64,000 bases of DNA from CAYOUV01 sp964407265 (GCA_964407265.1 CAYOUV010000001.1:73182-137181); one strand, 5' to 3'; numbered from the stretch's first letter, positions 44,121 to 53,274 are shown. The notes: generated by a model from the letters alone, not told the origin. Numbers and translations: made by a program.

Positions 44121-44183
44121 GACTACGAAACGATCTTTCGCCTTATCTACGCTTACCCCAGGCTGCCAAAGAAATTCGTAGTC
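44121..44183 (+). promoter_or_regulatory. Leader hairpin ahead of feoB G-domain gene
   Basis: Exact 9-base arms (44121-44129 and 44175-44183) enclose 45 bases that can form inner stems (TCTTT/AAAGA, GCCT/AGGC). The structure ends 2 bases before the Shine-Dalgarno AGGAGAG. It matches no riboswitch class I can recognise. Confidence 0.5.
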
Positions 44184-44198
44184 ACAGGAGAGAATCAT

Positions 44199-45035
44199 AT
44201 GCCCGAAAAGAAGAGTCAACTCCCCACCGAACATTGCGAGACCTGTCCTGCCTTTACACAATTGGAACACATGGGACTAAAACTGGATAACTTTGACCGC
44301 GTGGTGGCTTTAGCCGGAAATCCCAATACCGGCAAATCAACCCTCTTCAACGCCCTTACCGGCCTAAAGCAACACACCGGAAATTGGCCGGGTAAAACAG
44401 TCACGCGCGCAGAGGGCGGCTATCAGTTCAACCAGGTCAATTACAAGCTGGTCGACCTGCCAGGTACATATTCCTTGCTTTCCACCAGCCAGGATGAGGA
44501 AGTGGCCCGCGATTTCATCCTGTTCGGTCAGCCAGACTGCGTAATCGTCGTTACGGACGCTACCGCTCTTGAGCGCAATCTCAACCTGGTGATGCAGGTC
44601 ATGGAAATTACCGACAAGGTTGTCGTGGCCGTCAATCTGATGGATGAAGCCAAGCGCAAAGGCCTGGAAGTGGATACACGCAGCCTGGCCCGCGACTTAG
44701 GAATTCCGGCCGTACCGGTCACAGCCCGCACCGGCGAAGGCATCCATACCTTACTGTCGACCGTTGAACAGGTCATATCCGGCGAAACGCCTACAAAACC
44801 GCTACGCATGCAGGGCACACCCGAATTTCAGCATGCTGTCAACGAACTCGTGCCGATGATCGAACGCTTAGCTCCGGGCCTCCCAAATGCGCGCTGGCTG
44901 GCAATTCGGTTACTGGACGGCGATTCGAAAGTTGAGCAGGCGCTGGTCAGCGGCGAATTGTCCGAGCAAGTTTCACGTCAACATCAGGAAGATGTGCAAT
45001 TTAGCCGCAAGATGGCTGTTGAGGGACGACAATAA
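44199..45035 (+). CDS. feoB-N: FeoB N-terminal GTPase half (split FeoB)
   Basis: 278 residues, only the cytosolic part of FeoB. HCETC (C13, C16) begins the protein. G1 is GNPNTGKST (40-48), G3 DLPGTYS (86-92), G4 NLMDE, and G5 near VTARTGEG. The helical GDI-like region ends at the stop. The membrane half is a separate gene at 45685, with one gene between them. In canonical FeoB (700-800 residues) these are one chain that imports Fe(II). A hairpin leader precedes it. Confidence 0.93.
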   Translation: MPEKKSQLPTEHCETCPAFTQLEHMGLKLDNFDRVVALAGNPNTGKSTLFNALTGLKQHTGNWPGKTVTRAEGGYQFNQVNYKLVDLPGTYSLLSTSQDEEVARDFILFGQPDCVIVVTDATALERNLNLVMQVMEITDKVVVAVNLMDEAKRKGLEVDTRSLARDLGIPAVPVTARTGEGIHTLLSTVEQVISGETPTKPLRMQGTPEFQHAVNELVPMIERLAPGLPNARWLAIRLLDGDSKVEQALVSGELSEQVSRQHQEDVQFSRKMAVEGRQ

Positions 45036-45053
45036 TACAAGGAGGGCTGTGCG

Positions 45054-45662
45054 ATGACCGATTATATGACCGCCTTACAAGATTTGTTTAATTCAAGCGT
45101 TTTTACCTGGGTCATCCTACCGATTCTCATCTTTCTGGCTCGCGTGACGGATGTTACGCTGGGAACCTTTCGCATCATTTTTACTTCGCGCGGAAAACGT
45201 ACACTGGCCCCGATTTTTGGCTTCGTTGAAGTCTTCATCTGGATTGTTGCCATCAGCCAGATCATGAAAAACGTAAACAACATTGCCGCCTATTTGGGAT
45301 ATGCTGCCGGCTTTGCAGCCGGAACATTCATCGGTCTTTCGCTGGAAGAGAAGATGGCCATCGGTACGCTGATTGTGCGCGTCATTGTAAAACAGGACCC
45401 AAGTGAATTGGTCCAACAACTTCACGATGCCGGTTATGGGGTAACTTTCGTGGACGCTCACGGCGTGAGCGGGAAGGTCAGCCTGATTTATACAATCGTC
45501 AAACGCAAAGACCTAGCCGAAGTAGTCAATATCATCCATCTGCACCATCCGAAAGCATTTCTATCGATCGAGGAAGTTCGTTCGACCCAGGAGGGAATCT
45601 TCCCCGTACAACAACACCGGTCGGCATTTGTCAATCACTTTATGCTTAGAAAATCGAAATAA
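45054..45662 (+). CDS. UPF0316/DUF2179 membrane protein between the feoB halves
   Basis: 202 residues. Three membrane helices (about 17-32, 55-70, 75-95) precede a cytosolic DUF2179-type domain (about 105-185) with HDAGYGVTFVDAHG and SLIYTIVKRKDL. The motif FLARVTDVTLGTFR is typical of UPF0316 (DUF5698/DUF2179) proteins, of unknown function. It begins 18 bases after feoB-N and ends 22 bases before feoB-C, so it is translated with them and may link the two halves or regulate them. Confidence 0.9.
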   Translation: MTDYMTALQDLFNSSVFTWVILPILIFLARVTDVTLGTFRIIFTSRGKRTLAPIFGFVEVFIWIVAISQIMKNVNNIAAYLGYAAGFAAGTFIGLSLEEKMAIGTLIVRVIVKQDPSELVQQLHDAGYGVTFVDAHGVSGKVSLIYTIVKRKDLAEVVNIIHLHHPKAFLSIEEVRSTQEGIFPVQQHRSAFVNHFMLRKSK

Positions 45663-45684
45663 AACTTGAAAGGTAAATCGGCCC

Positions 45685-47085
45685 ATGACTGAAGTCAGCT
45701 TAAATCCCCAAGATGTGCTTTCACAAGCCAAAACCCTGCGCGGCACGCTCGGCAGCGGTTTTCGCGACGAAATCGTAAAATCGCTCTACAACGAAGCCGA
45801 ACAAATCGCCGCGCGCGCCGTGCAAAGCAAGGGTAATCACAAATACGATCTCGATCAGAAAATTGACCGGTTGGTCACCTCACCCATCCTGGGTTTGCCA
45901 ATCATGCTGCTGATTCTGGCAGCCGTTTTTTGGCTCACCATCGTCGGCGCAAACGTCCCATCGCAAATGCTGGCTACGGGTTTGTTTTGGGTCGAGGCTC
46001 AGGCTGCTGCCATCTTTACCAACCTGGGTGTTCCCTGGTGGATTACCGGCTTTATCTGGCACGGCGTCTATCGCGGGCTGGCCTGGGTGATCGCCGTAAT
46101 GCTCCCGCCTATGGCGATCTTCTTTCCGATGTTCACTTTTCTGGAAGACCTGGGCTACCTGCCACGCGTAGCCTTCAACCTGGATTGGATGTTTAAAAGA
46201 GCCGGCGCACATGGTAAGCAGTCATTGACCATGGCAATGGGATTCGGCTGTAACGCCGCCGGCGTAATCGCGACTCGCGTGATCGATTCACCTCGTGAAC
46301 GCCTGATCGCCATCCTGACCAATAACTTCGTACCCTGCAATGGACGCTTCCCGACCTTGATCATGCTGGCCACGGTCTTCATGGCGGCGGCTTTTCCTCC
46401 AGCCTTTGCTTCTTTTGCGGCCGCGGGATCCGTCGTCGGCGTAGTGCTGATCGGCGTTTTCTTCACCCTGGTCGTTTCCTGGGCATTGTCCAAGACCATC
46501 CTGAAAGGCGAAGCTTCGGCTTTCACACTCGAACTGCCTCCCTACCGCCAGCCGAATTTCCTGCGCATCCTGTACACCTCGCTCATCGACCGCACCATCT
46601 TCGTCCTGTGGCGCGCCATCCAGACAGCCGCGCCCGCAGGAGCCGTGATCTGGGTCCTGGCCAATATCTACCTCAACGGCCCCAGCCTGGCGCAACACAT
46701 TGCCAACTTCTTAAACCCGTTTGGCTTGCTGCTTGGCCTGGACGGCGTCATCCTATTGGCTTATATTATCGCCATTCCGGCCAACGAGATTGTGGTCCCG
46801 ACCATGATGATGGTCTACTTGGGCACCGGTATGATGACCGACATTCCGGGTCTGACAGAATTGCGCACTCTATTGGTCGACCAGCACGGCTGGACATTAT
46901 TGACCGCCGTCAACCTGATGCTCTTCGCGCTGCTCCACAATCCCTGCGCAACCACCATTATGACAATTTATAAAGAAACTGGCAGCAAGAAATGGGCCAC
47001 GGTCAGCGTGCTGATCACGCTGGGACTGGCTTTTGTGGTTACATTTATGACAGCAAGTATCGCCAGGCTCTTCGGCTGGGTTTGA
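45685..47085 (+). CDS. feoB-C: FeoB C-terminal membrane half (split FeoB)
   Basis: 466 residues. The first 65 residues match the FeoB linker before the membrane part (YDLDQKIDRLVTSPILGLPIML). Two Gate domains and FeoB_C with about eight helices follow; the conserved Cys region reads GFGCNAAGVIATR and is followed by NNFVPCNGRFP. A normal start and Shine-Dalgarno-like AAAGG are present and no frameshift links it to feoB-N, so the split is real. It should form the Fe(II) channel. Confidence 0.94.
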   Translation: MTEVSLNPQDVLSQAKTLRGTLGSGFRDEIVKSLYNEAEQIAARAVQSKGNHKYDLDQKIDRLVTSPILGLPIMLLILAAVFWLTIVGANVPSQMLATGLFWVEAQAAAIFTNLGVPWWITGFIWHGVYRGLAWVIAVMLPPMAIFFPMFTFLEDLGYLPRVAFNLDWMFKRAGAHGKQSLTMAMGFGCNAAGVIATRVIDSPRERLIAILTNNFVPCNGRFPTLIMLATVFMAAAFPPAFASFAAAGSVVGVVLIGVFFTLVVSWALSKTILKGEASAFTLELPPYRQPNFLRILYTSLIDRTIFVLWRAIQTAAPAGAVIWVLANIYLNGPSLAQHIANFLNPFGLLLGLDGVILLAYIIAIPANEIVVPTMMMVYLGTGMMTDIPGLTELRTLLVDQHGWTLLTAVNLMLFALLHNPCATTIMTIYKETGSKKWATVSVLITLGLAFVVTFMTASIARLFGWV

Positions 47086-47119
47086 TCAACATCACATTAG
47101 ATTGACATCAATAATAAAA

Positions 47120-47149
47120 AAAGACAGGGCAGTAACCTGCTCTGTCTTT
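47120..47149. terminator. Bidirectional terminator between feoB-C and a secreted-protein gene
   Basis: A 13-bp stem (47120-47132 with 47137-47149, one G-T pair), a four-base loop and a run of seven T on the minus strand. Confidence 0.88.
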
Positions 47150-47166
47150 GAATTCCAAGCTACGAG

Positions 47167-47694
47167 TTAGGACTGGCCGCCCTGCGGAGCCTTCTGCCAG
47201 CGCCCCCCACGTCCACCGCCAGCGCCGGGGCCGAAGCCACCGGGTTGTCCATCAAACATCGGGCAATCGCCATTTCCATAGCCGTTACCGCCCATCATAC
47301 CGCCGCGACCGAAACCGCGGGAGGCCATCCAATCAGCCTGATCTTGGCTGATGACCCCGTCCGCAACAGCGCCATCCAGCGCTTTCGAACGAGCAGCCTG
47401 CATCAGGCTGAAGAACTCATCCTGGGTCAGACCATTATCGAGGGCAATCTGGTACATGGTCTCACCAGCAGCCAGGCGACTGTTCAGGTCATCGACTGAG
47501 GTACCCAGAGCGTCGGCATAAGCAGCGATCATATAGTCGTGCAGCACACCGACATCACCATCGGCATTCTGCCCCATCATACCGGGACCGAAAGGCCGAA
47601 CCGGGGGCTGTTGCCCTTGGGCAAAAGCTACGCCCACGCCCAGCGCGCCAAGCGCGACCAGAGCCAAAGTAACGATCAAAAGTGTCTTTTTCAT
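47167..47694 (-). CDS. Secreted Gly/Met-rich protein, function unknown
   Basis: 175 residues from the ATG with AAAGGAG before it. A signal peptide (residues 1-26, cleaved near VAFAQG) precedes a helical core with MYQIALDNGLTQDEF and DGVISQDQADWM, then a Gly-rich tail with RGGMMGGN. The helical core resembles DUF2680-type proteins. Met/Gly/Asp-rich tails can bind metal, but no motif proves it. It faces the metal operon across a shared terminator. Confidence 0.75.
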   Translation of the reverse strand: MKKTLLIVTLALVALGALGVGVAFAQGQQPPVRPFGPGMMGQNADGDVGVLHDYMIAAYADALGTSVDDLNSRLAAGETMYQIALDNGLTQDEFFSLMQAARSKALDGAVADGVISQDQADWMASRGFGRGGMMGGNGYGNGDCPMFDGQPGGFGPGAGGGRGGRWQKAPQGGQS

Positions 47695-47864
47695 TTGTTT
47701 TCTCCTTTGAATTTTCAGCAAGCTATCCTTGCTGTTCTACTATGCAAAGGATAACAAATCCATGTAAAGGATTTATAAAGAAACCGGAAAGAACTAAAAA
47801 AGATTATCCCCAAGCCAGCAAGGGTATAATTGGATTCAAATCAACAAAGTAAAGGAAATGCGAA

Positions 47865-48824
47865 ATGGAATATCGACGACTCGGCAAAGCCGGAATTAAA
47901 CTAAGTGAACTTTCATTTGGGGCCTGGGTCACGTTTGGTAACCAAATGGGAGTTGACGAAGCAGCCAGCTGCCTGGCGGCCGCCTATGACGCGGGTGTCA
48001 ATTTCTTCGACAACGCTGAAGTCTATGCGGGAGGCAAGGCCGAAGAAGTGATGGGAGCAGCCCTTAAAAAATTGGGCTGGCGGCGTGGCAGCTACATGGT
48101 TTCAACCAAATTCTATTGGGGATTGCACGATGGGGCAAACGAGCGAAACACCCTCAACCGCAAACGCCTGCTGGAAGCCATCGACGGCTCGCTCCAGCGT
48201 TTTGGTCTGGATTATATCGATCTGATCTATTGCCACCGTGCGGACCCGGAGACTCCCATCGAGGAAACTGTGCGCGCCATGAGTGACATTATCGACCGCG
48301 GCAAAGCCATCTACTGGGGTACGTCCGAGTGGAGCGCAGGCGAGATCCGTGCCGCCTGGCTGATCGCCGACAAATATGGCTGGCATAAGCCGCAGGTGGA
48401 ACAGCCGCAATATAATCTCTTTGAGCGCGAAAAAGTAGAAAGCGAATTTTCCCGCCTGTATGAAGATATCGGAATCGGCTTGACTACTTGGAGCCCGCTG
48501 GCCTCGGGTATGCTGACGGGCAAGTATATCAACGGCATTCCGAAAGGCAGCCGGGGTGCATTGGACGGATACGATTGGTTGAAAAATTCACTGACCAACC
48601 AGGAGCGCATCGAGAAGGTCAAGAAACTATTACCGATTGCCAAAGAGCTTGGCTGCACAATGGCCCAACTGGCCATTGCCTGGTGCGCCAAGAATCCCAA
48701 CGTCACCACAGTTATGACAGGTGCCAGCCGCGTGGAACAGGTAAAAGAGAATATGAAAGCTGTCGAAGTGCTGCCCAAATTAGTTCCGGACGTCATGGCG
48801 CAAATCGACGAAATCGTAAAATAG
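47865..48824 (+). CDS. Aldo/keto reductase, voltage-gated potassium channel beta-like
   Basis: 319 residues, TIM barrel. The catalytic Asp-Tyr-Lys-His set is visible: DNAEVYAGG (D, Y), STKFYW (K) and IYCHRAD (H). The NADPH-binding end has GASRVEQVKEN. It follows TATAAT at 47825-47830 and AAAGGAAA as ribosome site. A terminator follows. Substrate unknown. Confidence 0.92.
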   Translation: MEYRRLGKAGIKLSELSFGAWVTFGNQMGVDEAASCLAAAYDAGVNFFDNAEVYAGGKAEEVMGAALKKLGWRRGSYMVSTKFYWGLHDGANERNTLNRKRLLEAIDGSLQRFGLDYIDLIYCHRADPETPIEETVRAMSDIIDRGKAIYWGTSEWSAGEIRAAWLIADKYGWHKPQVEQPQYNLFEREKVESEFSRLYEDIGIGLTTWSPLASGMLTGKYINGIPKGSRGALDGYDWLKNSLTNQERIEKVKKLLPIAKELGCTMAQLAIAWCAKNPNVTTVMTGASRVEQVKENMKAVEVLPKLVPDVMAQIDEIVK

Positions 48825-48834
48825 TTTTCACGCG

Positions 48835-48872
48835 AGCAAAGTGCCCGCCGGGCGGCGGGCACTTTGCTTTTT
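48835..48872 (+). terminator. Intrinsic terminator after aldo/keto reductase
   Basis: A 16-bp GC-rich stem (48835-48850 with 48853-48868) followed by T4. Confidence 0.88.
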
Positions 48873-48919
48873 CACGATTGGTTATCTAGTTTGAAAAGCC
48901 TGGAATCGGACTGACCCTT

Positions 48920-50959
48920 CTATTCTCCGCCGGTTAAGAGCTTGAGGCGCTCCCAGGGTTTTAAATTCTCTTCCTCGGCCAATATCGTTTTCAACTCATA
49001 CATTTCATCACGCAAGGCAGCAGCCTTCTCGAACTCCAAGTTCTTGGCGGCTTCCTTCATTTGTTTATCCAACTCAGCGATGATCTTCTGTAACTCGCCG
49101 CGCGGCAGGCCGCTCCCCTTTACATCATATTTTGTCTGGCGTTCGGCAACAGCGCGCGCCTCCAGCGAGAGGCCATCTGTCAGATCGCGGATCGCCTTGT
49201 GAATGCTGACAGGTGTAATCCCGTGCTCCTGGTTATATTTGACCTGTTTGGCACGACGGCGATTGGTCTCCGAAATCGCTGTTTTCATCGAATCGGTAAT
49301 GCGGTCAGCGTACATGATGACCCGCCCGTTAATGTGACGCGCGGCACGTCCGATCGTCTGGATCAGAGCCGTCCCGGATCGCAGGAAACCTTCCTTGTCC
49401 GCATCCAGGATGGCCACCATGGAAACTTCCGGCAGGTCGAGACCCTCACGCAACAGGTTGATGCCGACCACCACATCGAATACCCCCAGGCGCAGGTCGC
49501 GCAGGATCCCGATGCGCTCTAGTGTGTCGATCTCAGAGTGCAGATAGTGGACTTTGATGCCCAGTTCCATCAGATAATCGGCCAGGTCCTCGGCCATCCT
49601 TTTGGTCAGCGTGGTAACCAGGATGCGTTCGCCTCGTTCGACACGCTGCCTGATCTCACCAATTAAATCGTCCACCTGACCCTGGCTCGGTCGCACCTCG
49701 ACCTCTGGATCGACCAGGCCTGTCGGACGGATGATCTGTTCGACCACCTGATCGGCATGCTGCATTTCATAAGGTCCGGGCGTGGCTGAGGTGTAAATTG
49801 TGAAACCCATGTGCTGTTCGAACTCGTCGAATTTGAGCGGACGATTATCCAATGCCGAAGGCAGGCGGAAGCCATACTCGACCAGCGTCTCCTTGCGCGA
49901 GCGGTCACCATTGTACATGCCGCGAATCTGTGGCACAGTCATATGACTTTCGTCCAAGATAAGCAGGTAATCCGATGGTAGAAAGTCGATCAGCGTCCAG
50001 GGAGGCGTGCCAGTCGCACGCTGGTCGAGGTGACGGGAATAGTTTTCGATCCCTGAACAATAACCGACCTCCCGCAACATTTCAAGGTCATATCGTGCCC
50101 GCTGTTCCAGCCGCTGGGCCTCCAGATATTTCTCCTGCGATTTGAAGAAAGCGATCCTATCGTCAAGTTCCTTTTCGATATCGTTAATTGCCTGCTTTAG
50201 TTTTTCATCCTGGGTTAAATAATGCTTGGCCGGGTAAATCGAGATTTCCTCTGGCTCAGCGAAGACTTCTCCGGTCAGCGGGCCGAATTCCATGATGCGT
50301 TCAACCTCATCCCCGAAAAAAGTGATGCGGTAGCCTCGTTTATCGATATATGCCGGGATGATCTCTAGCGTGTCGCCTCGAACGCGGAAAGTTCCGGGAC
50401 GCAATTCGATGTCATTGCGTTGGTATTGGCTCTCAACCAACTGACGGATAAGTGCATTACGACGGTAGATTTCGCCTACGCGCAACACAACAGCGCCGCG
50501 TAAAAATTCCTCCGGACTGCCAAGTCCGTAGATACAGGAGACCGAGGCAACGATGATGACGTCCTTGCGTGAAGTCAGGGCCGCGGTTGCCGCCAGACGG
50601 AGACGCTCGATCTCCTCGTTAATATCGGTTTCTTTTTCAATGTACAAGTCATGACGCGGGACATATGCCTCGGGTTGATAATAATCGTAATATGATACAA
50701 AATATTCGACCGCGTTCTCAGGAAAAAAATCCTTGAACTCGGCATACAGTTGGGCTGCCAGGGTTTTGTTATGCGCCATGACGAGAGCAGGTTTCTGCAA
50801 CTGTTGGATGACTGAAGCAATCGTAAAGGTCTTACCGGTGCCGGTTGCGCCGAGCAACACCTGATTGCGCATACCATCCCGGATACCTCGGACGAGTTGG
50901 GCGATTGCTTCCGGCTGGTCGCCGGTTGGGATAAACGGAGCTTGAAGTTTAAAATCCAT
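48920..50959 (-). CDS. uvrB: UvrABC system protein B
   Basis: 679 residues from ATG 50959; a TTG four codons earlier is less likely. Walker A is GATGTGKTFT near residue 38, the beta-hairpin that opens DNA reads YYDYYQPEAYVP, the helicase motifs DESHMT and QTIGRAARH are present, and a UVR domain ends the protein. It loads on damaged DNA with UvrA and recruits UvrC. A GAAC-N4-GTTC box and promoter lie just upstream. Its first eight codons are partly duplicated at 53227-53250. Confidence 0.97.
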   Translation of the reverse strand: MDFKLQAPFIPTGDQPEAIAQLVRGIRDGMRNQVLLGATGTGKTFTIASVIQQLQKPALVMAHNKTLAAQLYAEFKDFFPENAVEYFVSYYDYYQPEAYVPRHDLYIEKETDINEEIERLRLAATAALTSRKDVIIVASVSCIYGLGSPEEFLRGAVVLRVGEIYRRNALIRQLVESQYQRNDIELRPGTFRVRGDTLEIIPAYIDKRGYRITFFGDEVERIMEFGPLTGEVFAEPEEISIYPAKHYLTQDEKLKQAINDIEKELDDRIAFFKSQEKYLEAQRLEQRARYDLEMLREVGYCSGIENYSRHLDQRATGTPPWTLIDFLPSDYLLILDESHMTVPQIRGMYNGDRSRKETLVEYGFRLPSALDNRPLKFDEFEQHMGFTIYTSATPGPYEMQHADQVVEQIIRPTGLVDPEVEVRPSQGQVDDLIGEIRQRVERGERILVTTLTKRMAEDLADYLMELGIKVHYLHSEIDTLERIGILRDLRLGVFDVVVGINLLREGLDLPEVSMVAILDADKEGFLRSGTALIQTIGRAARHINGRVIMYADRITDSMKTAISETNRRRAKQVKYNQEHGITPVSIHKAIRDLTDGLSLEARAVAERQTKYDVKGSGLPRGELQKIIAELDKQMKEAAKNLEFEKAAALRDEMYELKTILAEEENLKPWERLKLLTGGE
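50935..50958. repeat. Left copy of 24-base direct repeat (start of uvrB)
   Basis: Identical to 53227-53250 except for one base: 19 matching bases, one mismatch, then 4 matching. This copy encodes the first uvrB codons. Confidence 0.9.
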
Positions 50960-50978
50960 ATTTTCTCGCAAGATAAAA

Positions 50979-50990
50979 GAACGCTAGTTC
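50979..50990 (-). promoter_or_regulatory. SOS-type (LexA) box of uvrB
   Basis: GAAC-GCTA-GTTC, the Gram-positive LexA pattern GAAC-N4-GTTC, lies 3 bases downstream of the -10, covering the transcription start. Confidence 0.78.
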
Positions 50991-50993
50991 TAT

Positions 50994-51023
50994 ATTGTAA
51001 TCGAGAAAATGTAATATAGACAA
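50994..51023 (-). promoter_or_regulatory. uvrB promoter
   Basis: On the minus strand TTGTCT (51018-51023) and TACAAT (50994-50999), spacing 18 bases. A 7-base inverted repeat (50990-50996 with 51013-51019) spans it. Confidence 0.65.
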
Positions 51024-51053
51024 GCTATCATGAAGGCAACTAATTATCGAATG

Positions 51054-51059
51054 TATAAT
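51054..51059 (+). promoter_or_regulatory. -10 element for the AT-rich membrane gene
   Basis: TATAAT at 51054-51059; the -35 region (TGAAGG) is weak. A start codon lies 31 bases downstream without a clear ribosome site. Confidence 0.45.
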
Positions 51060-51090
51060 AGGGATTCTAATCTAAATTCAGGACATTATT

Positions 51091-53136
51091 ATGTGTTCTA
51101 AAATCAAAAATATTAAATTTCACCAAGCTACGATTCCACTGGCCCTAATAGGCGTTACGATCCTGGCATTTGGTCCATTAATTTCTAACCTCGGTTTTTA
51201 TCAAGACGACTGGCATTTTATTTACTATGCCTACGCTCGGGGATTAAATCATCTATTGACCCTAACAAATAGCGACGGACGCCCTTTTGCAGTTTGGGTA
51301 TACGAGATCGGATTTTCATGGTTAGGATTTGCCCCAATACGCTGGCATATTGCATTGCTCGCAGTCCGTTGTCTGACCGTATTGGGTATTTGGGGAGTAT
51401 TTAACCAGATCTGGCCGGAATACCCGCGCCAGACTTTTATTGCAGGAATGCTATTTGCATTATACCCTTTTTACACTTTACAACCACTTTCGGTTGCATA
51501 TGCACCTCACTGGGTTACCTATTTTCTTCTTAGTGGATCGTTGCTGGCCATGATTCTTGCCTACAAGAATCCCAAACACTTCTGGCTCTTCACTTCAATT
51601 GCTCTTATGAGCGAGGTCACCCATTTGGTTACAGTTGAATATTTTACCGGCCTGGAACTTCTTCGCCCAATCATTCTTTGGTATTTGCTTGGAAAGAAAA
51701 GATGGCGGGATAAGTTCCTAGAAATATTTAAAAGATGGCTTCCATATTTGATACCATTTCTATTGTTCATCGTCTGGCGCGGATATCTTTACCATGGTCC
51801 TACCGAGGCACGGAACATGCCTGCGAATGTTGTTAATTTATTACATCACCCGTTCGAAACGATTGTCTCAATAGTCAAATTATCCCTGCCCGATTTCGTT
51901 CTTATTCTCTTCTCTTCTTGGTATTCAATTCTAAAACCAGCGGTAGTAGATTTTTTCGTTCCTGCCAACCGTTTGATTTTTCCATATATTGTCATAGTTT
52001 TTAGCATTGCAGCATTCTACTTTTTTCGGATAGACTACCACGAGTCAACAAAGGATTCGTCGCAGGATTGGATTAAACAAGCAATCACCTTAGGGGCAGC
52101 TGCATTTATATTTGGTCTGATTACCATTTACGCCGCTGGACTTATCATTCATCTCAAGGTTTCACCGTGGAATTCTCGCTTGGGTCTGGGAGCTCAACTT
52201 GGTGCAAGTTTAATCATTACCGCCATTTTCGAGTCAATGATTACATCTCCAAAGGTTCGCAATATCGTTCTGGCAATCCTGATTGGATTGCTAATTGGAT
52301 GGCATATCCGCAATGCCAATGGTTACAGATGGGCGTGGCAAGAGGAATTGGATTTTTATCAACAACTCAATCTTCGCGCACCATATATTCTCCCAAATTC
52401 AACTATTGTGGCAGAAAAGGAGTTGTTACCATTTATGGGAGATTATCCGACCACATTTGCGATCAATACGACTTATTTACCTCCAAATACTCATCCACAA
52501 GATACAATTAATTACTGGTTCCTACCAATCGCAACGGACCTAAATGGCAGAGCAGAAACCCTGACCGACGGGACTTTATTAAATTACTCACGGTATGGCA
52601 TTGAATTTAGTGGGAGAAGCCAAAACAGCCTGGTCATCGCTTACAACATTATTCCCGGCCAATGCCTTTGGATCCTACGTCCAGAAGATGCCGCTTGGCG
52701 GATCCTTCCGCCTTCGCTGCAAGAAGCAAGCAAAGTATCGAATTTAGGCCTTATAAAAAGGACGCCACCTGACAAATTGTTCTTAAGATCCATTGAAAGA
52801 AATCAAACCGTTAACTGGTGTAACTACTATGAACAAGCAGATTTAGCACGCCAATTTAAGGATTGGAAAATGGTAATTTCATATTGGGAAGGTGCAAAGG
52901 CCAATAATTTTAGGCCTTCAAATGGGTTTGAATACATACCATTTATTGAAGCTTATGCTAACTTAAAAGATTGGAAAACTGCCGCAAATCTTACGCGACA
53001 ATCGAATAAGATCAGCAGAAATATGAATGATTTGTTGTGCCCGGCCTGGATAGCACTCAACAATAATGCGCCCTCTTCACCAGGCAAAAATGATGCGGTA
53101 GCAGAAACAAAAGAATATCTTCAATGCGCAAAATAG
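51091..53136 (+). CDS. AT-rich polytopic membrane protein, GT-C glycosyltransferase-like
   Basis: 681 residues. About ten membrane helices fill residues 15-410. The first outside loop has YQDDWHF (near residue 39), an Asp pair like that of GT-C lipid-dependent glycosyltransferases. The C-terminal 270 residues are soluble and outside, ending with TPR-like helices (ARQFKDWKMVISYWEG, AYANLKDWKTAANLT). Base composition is clearly AT-richer than its neighbours and codons end in A or T, and direct repeats bracket the segment, so it was probably acquired. Sugar and acceptor are unknown. Confidence 0.7.
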   Translation: MCSKIKNIKFHQATIPLALIGVTILAFGPLISNLGFYQDDWHFIYYAYARGLNHLLTLTNSDGRPFAVWVYEIGFSWLGFAPIRWHIALLAVRCLTVLGIWGVFNQIWPEYPRQTFIAGMLFALYPFYTLQPLSVAYAPHWVTYFLLSGSLLAMILAYKNPKHFWLFTSIALMSEVTHLVTVEYFTGLELLRPIILWYLLGKKRWRDKFLEIFKRWLPYLIPFLLFIVWRGYLYHGPTEARNMPANVVNLLHHPFETIVSIVKLSLPDFVLILFSSWYSILKPAVVDFFVPANRLIFPYIVIVFSIAAFYFFRIDYHESTKDSSQDWIKQAITLGAAAFIFGLITIYAAGLIIHLKVSPWNSRLGLGAQLGASLIITAIFESMITSPKVRNIVLAILIGLLIGWHIRNANGYRWAWQEELDFYQQLNLRAPYILPNSTIVAEKELLPFMGDYPTTFAINTTYLPPNTHPQDTINYWFLPIATDLNGRAETLTDGTLLNYSRYGIEFSGRSQNSLVIAYNIIPGQCLWILRPEDAAWRILPPSLQEASKVSNLGLIKRTPPDKLFLRSIERNQTVNWCNYYEQADLARQFKDWKMVISYWEGAKANNFRPSNGFEYIPFIEAYANLKDWKTAANLTRQSNKISRNMNDLLCPAWIALNNNAPSSPGKNDAVAETKEYLQCAK

Positions 53137-53226
53137 AAATCCGCAACCGCCTATAATAGAAAAAAATTCAGTTATCAGTCAATCTGCATTGTTTATAAAT
53201 CATGTCTATTAATTGATTTTGAATTC

Positions 53227-53250
53227 ACGGAGCTTGAAGTTTAAATTCCA
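53227..53250. pseudogene. Relic of a second uvrB 5' end (right copy of direct repeat)
   Basis: Read on the minus strand this gives LEFKLQAP followed by a stop, against MDFKLQAP in uvrB, with the start codon changed to CTG. A GAAC-N4-GTTC box lies 24 bases upstream of it, as in the intact gene. It appears to be the former resident uvrB start. Confidence 0.75.
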
Positions 53251-53274
53251 GAGGATATCTGCGTAGATTGGGGG

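Noticed and set aside
47718..47735. Short inverted repeat AGCAAG/CTTGCT in the leader of the secreted Gly/Met-rich protein gene
   Set aside because: Only six pairs and no supporting sequence; may be chance.
50935..53250. Insertion sequence or integrative element at uvrB
   Set aside because: No transposase, integrase or terminal inverted repeats; a recombination scar explains the repeats better.
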